Notes under the pieces: generated by a model | Told to the model about the DNA's origin: nothing | What the model saw: the letters and a program-made list of their open reading frames with translations, nothing else | Database searches by the model: none | Shown here: positions 6,784 through 14,148 of the stretch, piece by piece | Position numbering within the stretch: the stretch's first letter is position 1 | Layout: each line of letters begins with the position of its first letter | Assembly (NCBI RefSeq): GCF_000472525.1 | Contig: NZ_AWZT01000057.1 | Coordinates: 1-37,923 of the forward strand | Length of the DNA: 37,923 nt | Direction of reading: 5' to 3' | Origin: Paraburkholderia dilworthii | GTDB lineage: Bacteria; Pseudomonadota; Gammaproteobacteria; Burkholderiales; Burkholderiaceae | Program-made: the position numbers and the translations under genes

Positions 6784-7563
6784 ATGAGTTGCGCGAGAGC
6801 TGTGAGGATTCAGGTCGCCTCAGACTTCCACATGGAATCGAGGAAAGGTGCAGTCGCGACGCAGTTTCTGACGTATGCAAATGCTGAATTGTTGGTGCTT
6901 GCGGGCGACATGGGTAAGCCTTCGGAGATTTGTGCTCAGTTCGCCACTTGGCCATGCCCTGTCGTCTACATCCGGGGCAATCACGAGTATCGATGGAAAT
7001 CGGAGCGAAGAGAGACGTCCGGTGCCCCCGTCAAATGGATAAACGGCAACGTTGTTATGCTGGAAAACGGCGCTGTGTTTATTAACCACATCCTTGTTCT
7101 TGGATGCTGTCTTTGGACAGACTACAATCTGCTCGGGCAACAGGAACACGCAATGCACCTCGCCGACAATGGTAACGACTCCCACATTTTTCGACGACAA
7201 GAGTCATTGTTAAACTTTTTCTCGCCAGCTCAAGTCCTGCTACGGCATAACTCCTCGCTGAAATGGCTCAGTGACCAGTTGAGCGAGCCGTCGCGCAGTT
7301 CCAAGCTTGTGATTACCCATTACGCCCCTCACAGAAGGTCCCTAACATGCAATCGGCACTTGAACAACTTCGATGCCGCTTTCGGTTCTGACCTTCACGC
7401 TAGAGTCAGACAAGCCAATCTTTGGGTACATGGTCACCTGCACCGCTCCATGGACTATCGTGTATTGAAATGCCGCGTAGTCTGCAACCCTCTGGGAGGC
7501 GCCACACATCCAAACCGCTACTTTGAGAAAGCAAAGACCGTCGTCATTGATGGTGTGATTTGA
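6784..7563 (+). CDS. calcineurin-like metallophosphoesterase 2
   Basis: This 259-residue cytosolic enzyme has ASDFHME (residues about 13-19), AGDMG, GNHEY, VITHYAPH and VHGHLH motifs in the standard order. Metal ligands are therefore complete, although the first motif reads D-F-H-M-E and the second lacks the usual histidine after GD. It is a paralogue of the 3941-4729 gene, sharing WTDY, a near-identical LWVHGH-H block and KCRVV-NP. It is the only plus-strand gene among the transposition genes, placed between tniQ1 and tniQ2 with its own promoter. That suggests an independent expression schedule or a cargo insertion between the two selectors. The substrate is unknown. Confidence 0.8.
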   Translation: MSCARAVRIQVASDFHMESRKGAVATQFLTYANAELLVLAGDMGKPSEICAQFATWPCPVVYIRGNHEYRWKSERRETSGAPVKWINGNVVMLENGAVFINHILVLGCCLWTDYNLLGQQEHAMHLADNGNDSHIFRRQESLLNFFSPAQVLLRHNSSLKWLSDQLSEPSRSSKLVITHYAPHRRSLTCNRHLNNFDAAFGSDLHARVRQANLWVHGHLHRSMDYRVLKCRVVCNPLGGATHPNRYFEKAKTVVIDGVI

Positions 7564-7612
7564 CCCGAACGTGTCTAGGTCAAACGTCCGCGGCATGGCG
7601 TCGCCACGCTCA

Positions 7613-8869
7613 TCAGCGCTTCGCAACAAGGTAGCCGCGTTCGTTGCGAACAAGTCCCCGCGCCTCAAGAGTCCTGTTAATCAGAGCCGCACATTCCTCG
7701 TCAACGAATATGCCGGGTAGCTCCGTCGTAATCTTCCTCCAGGAAACATAGCAGCCTCTGGAAATCAGTTCGTCGATTTTCCGTTCAATTAGAAACGCTT
7801 CCGTCTCCTTCACAGAGCGTTGATAGTCGATGTACCGGGCGTAGATTTCTCGGACTTCGTGCGGATATCGTCTCCGGAAAGCGTGCAGAGGATAGCCCGC
7901 CATTCGACATATCGCAGAAGGCGAAAGGTCTTCGCGCCGTCTAGCAATCGACCAAACTCGCTCGCGCATATCAGCACCGGAATATCGAGCGCGAAGTGCG
8001 ATAGCCTCTCTACTTGCGCAAGGACACCTCGTGACTACCTTGGTGACATCACCCACGACGAGTCCTTGCATACTGATTCCCGACAAACTACTAACTCTTA
8101 AAAGCGTCTCGACGGTCGGAACTGACCTTTCATAGACTTTTATTTCGCATCCCAAGGCGTCCCTCAATTCAGCGCGTCCGACTAACCCATCAGCAACAAT
8201 TTTCAACAGGGTCTGTCCGAACGAGACGGTGGCCAATTCTGGTACGGTTGTATCGCGAAGCAACTCGAGAATCTGAAAACCGTCTTGGTTTTCAGGGACA
8301 AACGTCTTAGAGCGCCTTCTGGTTTTGCTTCCGAGCCACTTCCCGCATTGCCCGCAACAACCCACACGACCCAACCCGCTGTAGGTGCGCGGCGGCTCTC
8401 CGCAGAACGGACAAATCGTTTCCATGGGTATGTTATGCACCACGCAGTCAACAATGTGCTGGAATCTCCATAGAAGCGGCTGGTGAACGTGACCACCATC
8501 CTCTCGCCTCCATTCCTCCAGACATATCGGACACCACGCAGCTTGCCTTCTTAGCATCATCGAGTTTGAAACCCGCCCTTTAAGCGGGTGGCACGTTAAT
8601 CGCTCGATGTTACGAATGCCGAGCTGATGCTCCATCGCCGCGACAACGCGCTTAGACGTTGGACTTGCGCCATCAAGAACACATGCGTCTTTGCCGCGAA
8701 GTCTAACGGCCAAGACATGGGCCTCAGCGTCATCCAAGGACAACAATGCTTTCAGGAAGTCGTTGACGATAAGACAATTTTCTTCTGCCAACCGGTAAAC
8801 GATGCTCGTCGCTGACTCTTGGCCAGCACTTCCCTCCACCGGTTCGAGAGTGACAAACTTAGCGTCCAT
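7613..8869 (-). CDS. tniQ1: TniQ/TnsD-like target-selector protein 1
   Basis: This 418-residue protein starts MDAKFVTLEP. Zinc-binding pairs are WCPIC (C113, C116), DCVVH (C142, H145), CPFC (C153, C156) and CCGQCGKWLG (C172, C175), the TniQ pattern. The C-terminal half contains IARRREDLSPSAICRMAG and a following recognition-helix-like HAFRRRYP, consistent with a TnsD-like DNA-reading domain. The ATG at 8869 overlaps the tnsC stop by 11 bases. A longer frame from a TTG at 8905 also exists but lies wholly inside tnsC. Being directly coupled to tnsC, it is probably the selector that evolved with the core; tniQ2 would be the alternative. Its target is unknown. Confidence 0.85.
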   Translation of the reverse strand: MDAKFVTLEPVEGSAGQESATSIVYRLAEENCLIVNDFLKALLSLDDAEAHVLAVRLRGKDACVLDGASPTSKRVVAAMEHQLGIRNIERLTCHPLKGRVSNSMMLRRQAAWCPICLEEWRREDGGHVHQPLLWRFQHIVDCVVHNIPMETICPFCGEPPRTYSGLGRVGCCGQCGKWLGSKTRRRSKTFVPENQDGFQILELLRDTTVPELATVSFGQTLLKIVADGLVGRAELRDALGCEIKVYERSVPTVETLLRVSSLSGISMQGLVVGDVTKVVTRCPCASREAIALRARYSGADMRERVWSIARRREDLSPSAICRMAGYPLHAFRRRYPHEVREIYARYIDYQRSVKETEAFLIERKIDELISRGCYVSWRKITTELPGIFVDEECAALINRTLEARGLVRNERGYLVAKR

Positions 8870-9989
8870 AGGGATGATTTGTCCGGTTAGCCGGCTTCCG
8901 CGCAAACGGTTTAACTGGCTTGGCCGGTTGCCCCCCGCTTTCTGAGCTTATGCCATGACTTTCGACTCGCTCAGTCCTGTCTCCTATTGCGGGCGCGAAG
9001 CTGATGTGAGCACTAGCCTCAAGGCTCCTGAATATTTTCAGTGCTTCCGCATGTATGGATTCCCACGTTAGGGTCGGCAGTCCGGCGCGATTGTCTTTTC
9101 CGAGTGCGCAGCAAACCGAAGCCATTACGAGACCGACGCGGCCATAAGAGAGCGCTCTTATGGCGTCGTGGTTTCGTGTCAACGTACCCTCCTTGCACCG
9201 AGAACCTATCGCTTTCTCAAGCGTCACGAGAAAATCTAGAAAATCGTCGACATCGTTGCCACTAGGTCCGTAAGCCCTCAATTCTATTTCAACGGTTCTC
9301 GCCTGAAGCTGGTCGGTCTGGCTAAGAATGGCTCTGACTTCTGGGCAGCCTGCAACGACGACGGCCAAATTAGACTGGTTGACGATGTACTTCAAACTCT
9401 CGGCGAGCCGACGGACTGCCTTAGCTCCGAGCGTTCCGACAAGGGCGTTTCCTTCATCGAGAAACAAGTGAATCGGCTCGTACTTACAAGTTTTAAGGAA
9501 CGCCTGCTCCAACCCCGCATCTCGCCCCTTCTTTGAAAGCTCTTTCCGGGTGGGCGCTCCCTGTACCAAAGGCGGGTATGCGATTTTCTGGTCTGGCAAA
9601 ATTGAGCCGAGTTCGCTGTGAATCTTGGAGTACAAGTCGTGCTTGTCGAACTGCGCCCCGCTTACGCTCATTTCTACCAAAACGGCACCTATATTGAACC
9701 CCCTCTCGCGGGCAACGGCATTCTGCCGCTCTCTCAGCGCACGGAGAAGAGTGGACTTCCCCGTGCGCGTCTCGCCTACTATCGCTATCAACGCTCCCGG
9801 CAACGCGTCGTCGAGCGACTCAAGCACCTGCAAGGCTGTGCGCTGGAAGTGAGCATGTTTGACGACAAGCTCTTTCGATAGGTACTCCATCAACGCGTGG
9901 GTTTCCGAGTCAACTCCACGGAAATCCAGGATGGTGTCGACTTCGTCCGCTGCACCTGTTCCCGATTCATGCGATTGTTCGAAAGGCAT
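8859..9989 (-). CDS. tnsC: TnsC/TniB-like AAA+ transposition ATPase
   Basis: This 376-residue AAA+ protein has Walker A GETRTGKST (residues 72-80), Walker B HLFLDEGN with acidic pair D178/E179, and a sensor-like VVVAGCPE near 210-217. This is the TnsC/TniB/MuB-related regulator that polymerises on DNA, licenses the transposase and mediates contact with the TniQ selector. The start is secure: GGAGG lies six bases before the ATG, 14 bases after the tnsAB stop. A proline- and glycine-rich, basic tail (about 340-376) may contact partner proteins. Its length is close to that of TniB/TnsC proteins of compact Tn7-like elements rather than the longer Tn7 TnsC. Confidence 0.85.
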   Translation of the reverse strand: MPFEQSHESGTGAADEVDTILDFRGVDSETHALMEYLSKELVVKHAHFQRTALQVLESLDDALPGALIAIVGETRTGKSTLLRALRERQNAVARERGFNIGAVLVEMSVSGAQFDKHDLYSKIHSELGSILPDQKIAYPPLVQGAPTRKELSKKGRDAGLEQAFLKTCKYEPIHLFLDEGNALVGTLGAKAVRRLAESLKYIVNQSNLAVVVAGCPEVRAILSQTDQLQARTVEIELRAYGPSGNDVDDFLDFLVTLEKAIGSRCKEGTLTRNHDAIRALSYGRVGLVMASVCCALGKDNRAGLPTLTWESIHAEALKIFRSLEASAHISFAPAIGDRTERVESHGISSESGGQPAKPVKPFARKPANRTNHPYGR

Positions 9990-10003
9990 TCCGTGCCTCC
10001 ATC

Positions 10004-12733
10004 CTATGAACGAAGGACGAGCGTCTTCAATGCGACCGGCGTGCGCTTAGCGGTTCCCGCGCTGGAAGCGGTCTCATCACATCGAGGAGTAGGGGTGAGA
10101 GGCAACTGGAGCGGGTCCCCGCCGTGGAATATGGCCGCTTCCACAGTGTAGAGAGACTCACGGGTGCATCTCCTTGCTTTCTCTAAGTCCTCCGGTAACC
10201 GCCTCGACAACGCAAAGCGTTGAAACGTTGCGCCATTTGCCACCGGGTCGTTGCCTTTAAGCATGTTTGCGTGCCTGAGATAGGCTAAGACCTCACCGGC
10301 CTCATGCTTTGTGAAGAATCGAAGGGTCTCGTACCACGAATTTCGACATTCATACCAACGCGAGCCAGGCGGTGCAATCCATACGCGACCCGCACAAAAC
10401 ACGTCTGGCTTCACGTAGACATATTGGTCCGCAAACTTCCCGACGCCCTCTCCCATCCCGTAATACGCCAGACCATCGACCTCAACATAACCTTCCTGTC
10501 GAACCTTTCGCATTCCGCCATGGGAAGCTTCTGGTAAACACCGAACGATTAAATCGTCATTCACCGTGACCATAGGCGAGTACGATTCACCTAGCTCTCC
10601 AAACCTTTGATTTATAAATTCCTTCCGAGGCACCCCCATGGTACGCGGCCCTGGGTCGCCTCCCTTCAAATCAAAGTACCCTGTCAAATGGGCGCTCAGC
10701 TCGGGAAGCGTGAATTGAGCCGCGTCCTTGGCACGAAATCCGTCAGAAACACGATGAAAGTCTTCTACCGCAACGGTGTTTCCTGCAACCGACCGAAGAT
10801 TCTGCGCGAGGGAATTATTGGAAATCTCTGCGAAGCACCCAAACCGCGGCATGTTCTTAGGTCGGTACACATGATGCATCTCCGTCTCACTGACCAATCG
10901 CGCCACATGATTCCCAGCATAGTCTGCACCGTTGTCCGTTGCGAGAAATACAGGAAGGTGACCGTACCATCTATGCGCGCACAACAGGAGAAGCAGCATC
11001 GTTGTCACGCTTGTTGGGTGGTCGTATGAAAGAATCCATGAGAGTTCCCAGTCGGTAGCGATGTCAACTAACGCCGAGAACCACAGTTGCCGTTCATACG
11101 TTTGATGTGTGTATGCGGACAGCAGCTTCATAGGAACTGGCGTGTGGTCTGTATGGACCAACATGAACGGTACGGTTGTGTCAATAACTCGGCTTCTGTG
11201 TTCGCGTGGGACGAACCCTGTACTTTCATAACGGGCAAACGGTCCTTTTTGTATCCTGGCTAGATAGCACCGGTCCTCTCCCTTGAGCCAATTGGTCAGT
11301 GTCCGTCGGCATGGGACCGAGTAATTCCGCAGTTCGCAGGCAATCTTCACCTCGCTAGCAAATTGTCGAGTCGTCGGCTGGACGCCGCGACGCTTCATGA
11401 AGTCATCGTACGTCTGGGCGATGACCTCCAAAACAGGTTCGCTCAAACGGTGACCTCGCTGGCCGCGATTTCGCTCCTCGAAGACCAACCCATCTGCGGG
11501 GCTCAGACCCTTGGCTTTTGAAGCGTCAGCCTTTGCTCTCCAAGTGAACAGGGTTTGCTGCGATATCGGTTTACCGGCGCGCAACGGGTTCGTCCCCGTA
11601 TCTGGCCACTTCGCTTCAATTTCACCCCTAATCACCTGCAGCCGAAATGCAGCGAGCTCCTGGTCTTCGCGGCGGGCACCAACCCCCGCGGGAGCGGCCG
11701 GCGCGAAGGTTATTAGCTTTCTCTGCCTCGCCAATTCCACGTATGCAGCCCATACCAACGTTCCACACTCACCTTTGTCGTCAACAAATGTGATATCAAC
11801 ATCCCGCCTCACACTTATCGCTTCGCATTCCTGTCCATCAAGGAGAAATCTGCTGCCGCGCTGGATGTGGTAGTTTGCGTCCACACCAAGGTATTGCGGC
11901 TGACTGTCTCTCAGAGATTTCCAGCACTCATACGACCCTCTGTCCCTGAACACATGTGTTGAAAGAGGGTCTGCGTATTTCATTTCGTACATCGGAAAGT
12001 AGACAATCTGATGAGCAACCAGGATGCTCAAATCGTCCGGGGATATTTGCAACTTCATGGTAATCTCACGTCGGCTCGCCCAACCTTTCGCGTCCAATAA
12101 ATCTAGAATGTCGGTCCGCGCGGTTTCGTTCACTTCCTCAATCGGGTGAAAATATGCGTTGCGAAGCAACGCCGCGTTCTCAAGATAGTCGCGCGAGAAC
12201 AAGTCCGTGTCCGTAAGCCTGTATCCAATGCCGTAGGGGCGAAGCACCTCCTCGACTGCGGGAGACGTCCACGTTCCCCCGTTCAGCGCGAACTGGTCGC
12301 AACTGTTCTCGAAATCCTTCAAGACTTTCTTCGCAGAAATGAGCCCGTTGAAGTACACGGCATCGCTTTCTATGCACAACAAAAACGGCGTAACGTTGAC
12401 CCGCGACGGCTTCCCTCCAAACGGTGGCCTATATCGAACTCCTCGAATGGTCCAAGGGAATGGCCACATCTCTAGGATAAGCGGGTCCAGTTCTGCTTGA
12501 AACGCCCTTGGCATGCCTTGCTGCATGGTCTCGCAATCTATGCACATGTTCATTTTTTTTGAGGTGAACTCTCCCCGAACGCGCTGCTCTCCGGGAGCGA
12601 GCTCGGTCGAACGCACCGGATGCGACTGACGAATCTCTGTCACCAAAGCCACGCCTCTCGCTGTAACCTGCGCGGCGGCATAGATGTTGGTCAACTCGAT
12701 GTCGTTAAGGGGGCCACGGAACCTCTCTAACAT
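10004..12733 (-). CDS. tnsAB: TnsA-TnsB fusion transposase, TnsA half apparently inactive
   Basis: Numbering is from the ATG at 12733 (909 aa), which has GGAGA upstream; the frame opens further to a TTG at 12871. Residues about 50-270 align by eye with Tn7 TnsA. D-C-E near 66-68 matches D61-L-E63. VTPFLL near 114-119 sits where TDFLV carries D114. YFNGLI near 127-132 sits where AIQVKP carries Q130 and K132. A helical block equivalent to the TnsA C-terminal domain follows. Only the glutamate survives, so second-strand cleavage should be lost. The rest is TnsB: D529 (HTDHT), D600 (LATDNG) and E636 (FAEIS) form a DD(35)E triad of an rve/Mu-type integrase, with HTH segments before it. It leads the operon with tnsC and tniQ1. 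Fused TnsAB is known from some Tn7-like and CAST elements. Confidence 0.8.
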   Translation of the reverse strand: MLERFRGPLNDIELTNIYAAAQVTARGVALVTEIRQSHPVRSTELAPGEQRVRGEFTSKKMNMCIDCETMQQGMPRAFQAELDPLILEMWPFPWTIRGVRYRPPFGGKPSRVNVTPFLLCIESDAVYFNGLISAKKVLKDFENSCDQFALNGGTWTSPAVEEVLRPYGIGYRLTDTDLFSRDYLENAALLRNAYFHPIEEVNETARTDILDLLDAKGWASRREITMKLQISPDDLSILVAHQIVYFPMYEMKYADPLSTHVFRDRGSYECWKSLRDSQPQYLGVDANYHIQRGSRFLLDGQECEAISVRRDVDITFVDDKGECGTLVWAAYVELARQRKLITFAPAAPAGVGARREDQELAAFRLQVIRGEIEAKWPDTGTNPLRAGKPISQQTLFTWRAKADASKAKGLSPADGLVFEERNRGQRGHRLSEPVLEVIAQTYDDFMKRRGVQPTTRQFASEVKIACELRNYSVPCRRTLTNWLKGEDRCYLARIQKGPFARYESTGFVPREHRSRVIDTTVPFMLVHTDHTPVPMKLLSAYTHQTYERQLWFSALVDIATDWELSWILSYDHPTSVTTMLLLLLCAHRWYGHLPVFLATDNGADYAGNHVARLVSETEMHHVYRPKNMPRFGCFAEISNNSLAQNLRSVAGNTVAVEDFHRVSDGFRAKDAAQFTLPELSAHLTGYFDLKGGDPGPRTMGVPRKEFINQRFGELGESYSPMVTVNDDLIVRCLPEASHGGMRKVRQEGYVEVDGLAYYGMGEGVGKFADQYVYVKPDVFCAGRVWIAPPGSRWYECRNSWYETLRFFTKHEAGEVLAYLRHANMLKGNDPVANGATFQRFALSRRLPEDLEKARRCTRESLYTVEAAIFHGGDPLQLPLTPTPRCDETASSAGTAKRTPVALKTLVLRS

Positions 12734-12949
12734 TTTGCGCGTCTCCACCAAGACTGTTACTAGCCGCAGTCCGCATTCGACTGACCGTTGGAGCGTAGTA
12801 CCGGAGAAAGAGAGTGCAAGCGCATGGTCTGCTGCGCCGCAGGTAGCCTCAGCGATACGGAAGACGTCCAACGTCGTGGCCTACCATGGCTGAAGCAGCG
12901 ATGCACTGCGTGTGGCTCAACACCCGACACCGGTTAGCGGCGCCTTGTC

Positions 12950-13354
12950 TCTAAAGCGACGCTGCCCCTCTCACGCTGAGACGGTCGATTATCGATTCGC
13001 TTTAGACGAACGTCTAAAGTGGAAAATGAGCGACCATTTCGATGACAGGTTACCGATGGAGGGAGAGAGCATTGGCTGCACTCATCACCCGACTTTTTTG
13101 GCGGGTGTTGCTGACGGCAGCAGTTTGATAGGGTTATTTGCGATTATGCGAAAGTTTTCGACGCACAGTCCTTTCGCGCTGGACTGTCTTGCGGCTCTCG
13201 AATCTGCTTCGGGTGGCAGGCAACGCAGTCCCTGAGCGGTACACGTGTAGGCGACGTCGTCGATGGAATCTAAAACGCGCATGCCGTAAAGAAGGCACAG
13301 TCGGCAGGACATAGTGCGTCGCCGCACTTGCTCGACGTTTCCTCCGTTTTAGAT
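12950..13354. promoter_or_regulatory. cluster of TCTAAA(G/A)(C/T)G motifs upstream of tnsAB
   Basis: The 13-mer-like core TCTAAA(G/A)(C/T)G occurs five times: 12950-12958, 12998-13006 (reverse), 13014-13022, 13270-13278 and 13345-13353 (reverse). Two of them form a perfect CTTTAGACG-AA-CGTCTAAAG palindrome at 13000-13019, and two form a distant inverted pair (ATCTAAAACG, 13268-13277; CGTTTTAGAT, 13345-13354). I do not see this cluster elsewhere in the island. It lies between tnsAB and the right end, so it may be TnsAB binding sites or an operator. The interval 12872-13480 otherwise holds a 7-bp hairpin (13165-13187) and no supported gene. Confidence 0.5.
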
Positions 13355-13480
13355 GCCTAGCTCTACAACGGCCGCGGCCCAGCAAGTTTTTCGCCGTTGC
13401 TGCGACGCAGCATATGCGCGCGCCTTGTCGTCGATAAACTAAGTGGATTACGCATTAAAGTCCGGTGCGTCGGAAGCTCG

Positions 13481-13520
13481 TGGTAGAAACATCGCTTTGA
13501 TGACGTTCGTTGGTAGAACA
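13481..13520 (-). repeat. probable transposon right end with repeated transposase sites
   Basis: Read on the minus strand from 13520 the DNA begins TGTTCTACCAACGAACGTC and, 30 bases in, TGTTTCTACCACGAGC. Tn7-like elements begin TGT and carry repeated TnsB-binding sites near each end, so the terminal ACA at 13518-13520 is the likely boundary and TTGCC (13521-13525) the likely five-base target duplication. A weaker third match (GTTTATCGACGA) lies near 13428-13440. The left partner copy is not in the window, so the duplication cannot be tested. Confidence 0.55.
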
Positions 13521-13633
13521 TTGCCTTTGTTCGTGTGCACCATCAAGAAGTAGGCCGCTAATCGCTTGGCGCGTCGTAGAGGTTACGCTTTTCAGCAGGG
13601 TGAAAACATGAGGTTATTGTCGCAGCCTCAGAC

Positions 13634-13663
13634 GATGCCGGCCGCCTCGCCGGCATCGCGAGT
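13634..13663 (+). terminator. terminator-like hairpin between transposon end and ridA
   Basis: GATGCCGGC-CGCCTC-GCCGGCATC is a perfect nine-pair stem with a six-base loop, followed on the plus strand by GCGAGTTTTG. The T-run is short. It could terminate a plus-strand gene that was separated from it by the transposon insertion, and it insulates ridA from transposon transcription. The interval 13521-13716 holds no other feature. Confidence 0.45.
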
Positions 13664-13716
13664 TTTGATCGGTTATCTTGTCAGCCCGATACCCGAAGCC
13701 ATGACGCGCGTTCCCT

Positions 13717-14118
13717 ATGAGCTCAACCCCCGCTTTCTGGATGATCCCCGGCGCCCCTACGCCGGTCGGCCCGTTTTCCCACGCCACTGAAGCCGACGGC
13801 TGGGTTTTCCTCACGGGCCAGATGCCGACTTCGCCCACCGACGACGCCGCGCCGCTCCCCGAAGGCGTGGTTGCGCAAACCAGGCGCGTGATGGACAACC
13901 TCATGCTGGTCCTCAAGGGTCTCGATCTCGGCCTGCAACACGTGGTCTCCGCACGCATTTTCCTGACCGAGTTCAAGCGCGACTATGCGGCGATGAACGA
14001 CACCTACCGCGCGTACTTTCCCGCCGACGCGTTGCCGGCGCGAACCTGCATCGGCGTGACTGCACTGGCGCGCGATGCGTTGGTGGAAATCGACTTCATC
14101 GCACGACGGCCGGGCTAA
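13717..14118 (+). CDS. RidA-family protein (enamine/imine deaminase)
   Basis: This 133-residue protein of the RidA/YjgF/UK114 family deaminates reactive 2-aminoacrylate-type enamines in the cytosol. Motifs seen are GPFSHATEADGWVFLTGQMP near residues 18-37, a VMDNL helix, and PARTCIGVTALARDALVEID near 105-125, where the arginine is the substrate-carboxylate ligand. The length is typical of the family. The ATG at 13717 has no good ribosome site; M9 at 13741 is an alternative but would trim the N-terminal strand. It is the first chromosomal gene after the probable transposon end and converges with the kinase gene. Confidence 0.85.
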   Translation: MSSTPAFWMIPGAPTPVGPFSHATEADGWVFLTGQMPTSPTDDAAPLPEGVVAQTRRVMDNLMLVLKGLDLGLQHVVSARIFLTEFKRDYAAMNDTYRAYFPADALPARTCIGVTALARDALVEIDFIARRPG

Positions 14119-14148
14119 TCGCCGACCGGCAGCGCGCGCAAGCTCAGT

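Larger units (their letters stand above)
1..13520 (-). mobile_element. Tn7-like transposon with two target selectors (left end not seen)
   Basis: The core tnsAB-tnsC-tniQ1-tniQ2 is ordered inward from a probable right end at 13520. Cargo includes two metallophosphoesterases, a BPSL0761-like protein, MbcA-like and excisionase-like regulators and unknowns. The region is visibly poorer in G+C than the flanking chromosome. No copy of the right-end motif TGTT(T)CTACCA was found in 1-5000, so the left end is probably outside the window, or the leftmost genes belong to a second island. No resolvase or integrase is visible. Confidence 0.6.

Noticed and set aside
13085..13327. Minus-strand frame with CRLC and other cysteines (MSCRLCLLYGMRVL...) between tnsAB and the right end
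   Set aside because: Cysteine spacing looks protein-like, but there is no ribosome site before either start, it overlaps the TCTAAA motif cluster and hairpin, and no family is recognised.
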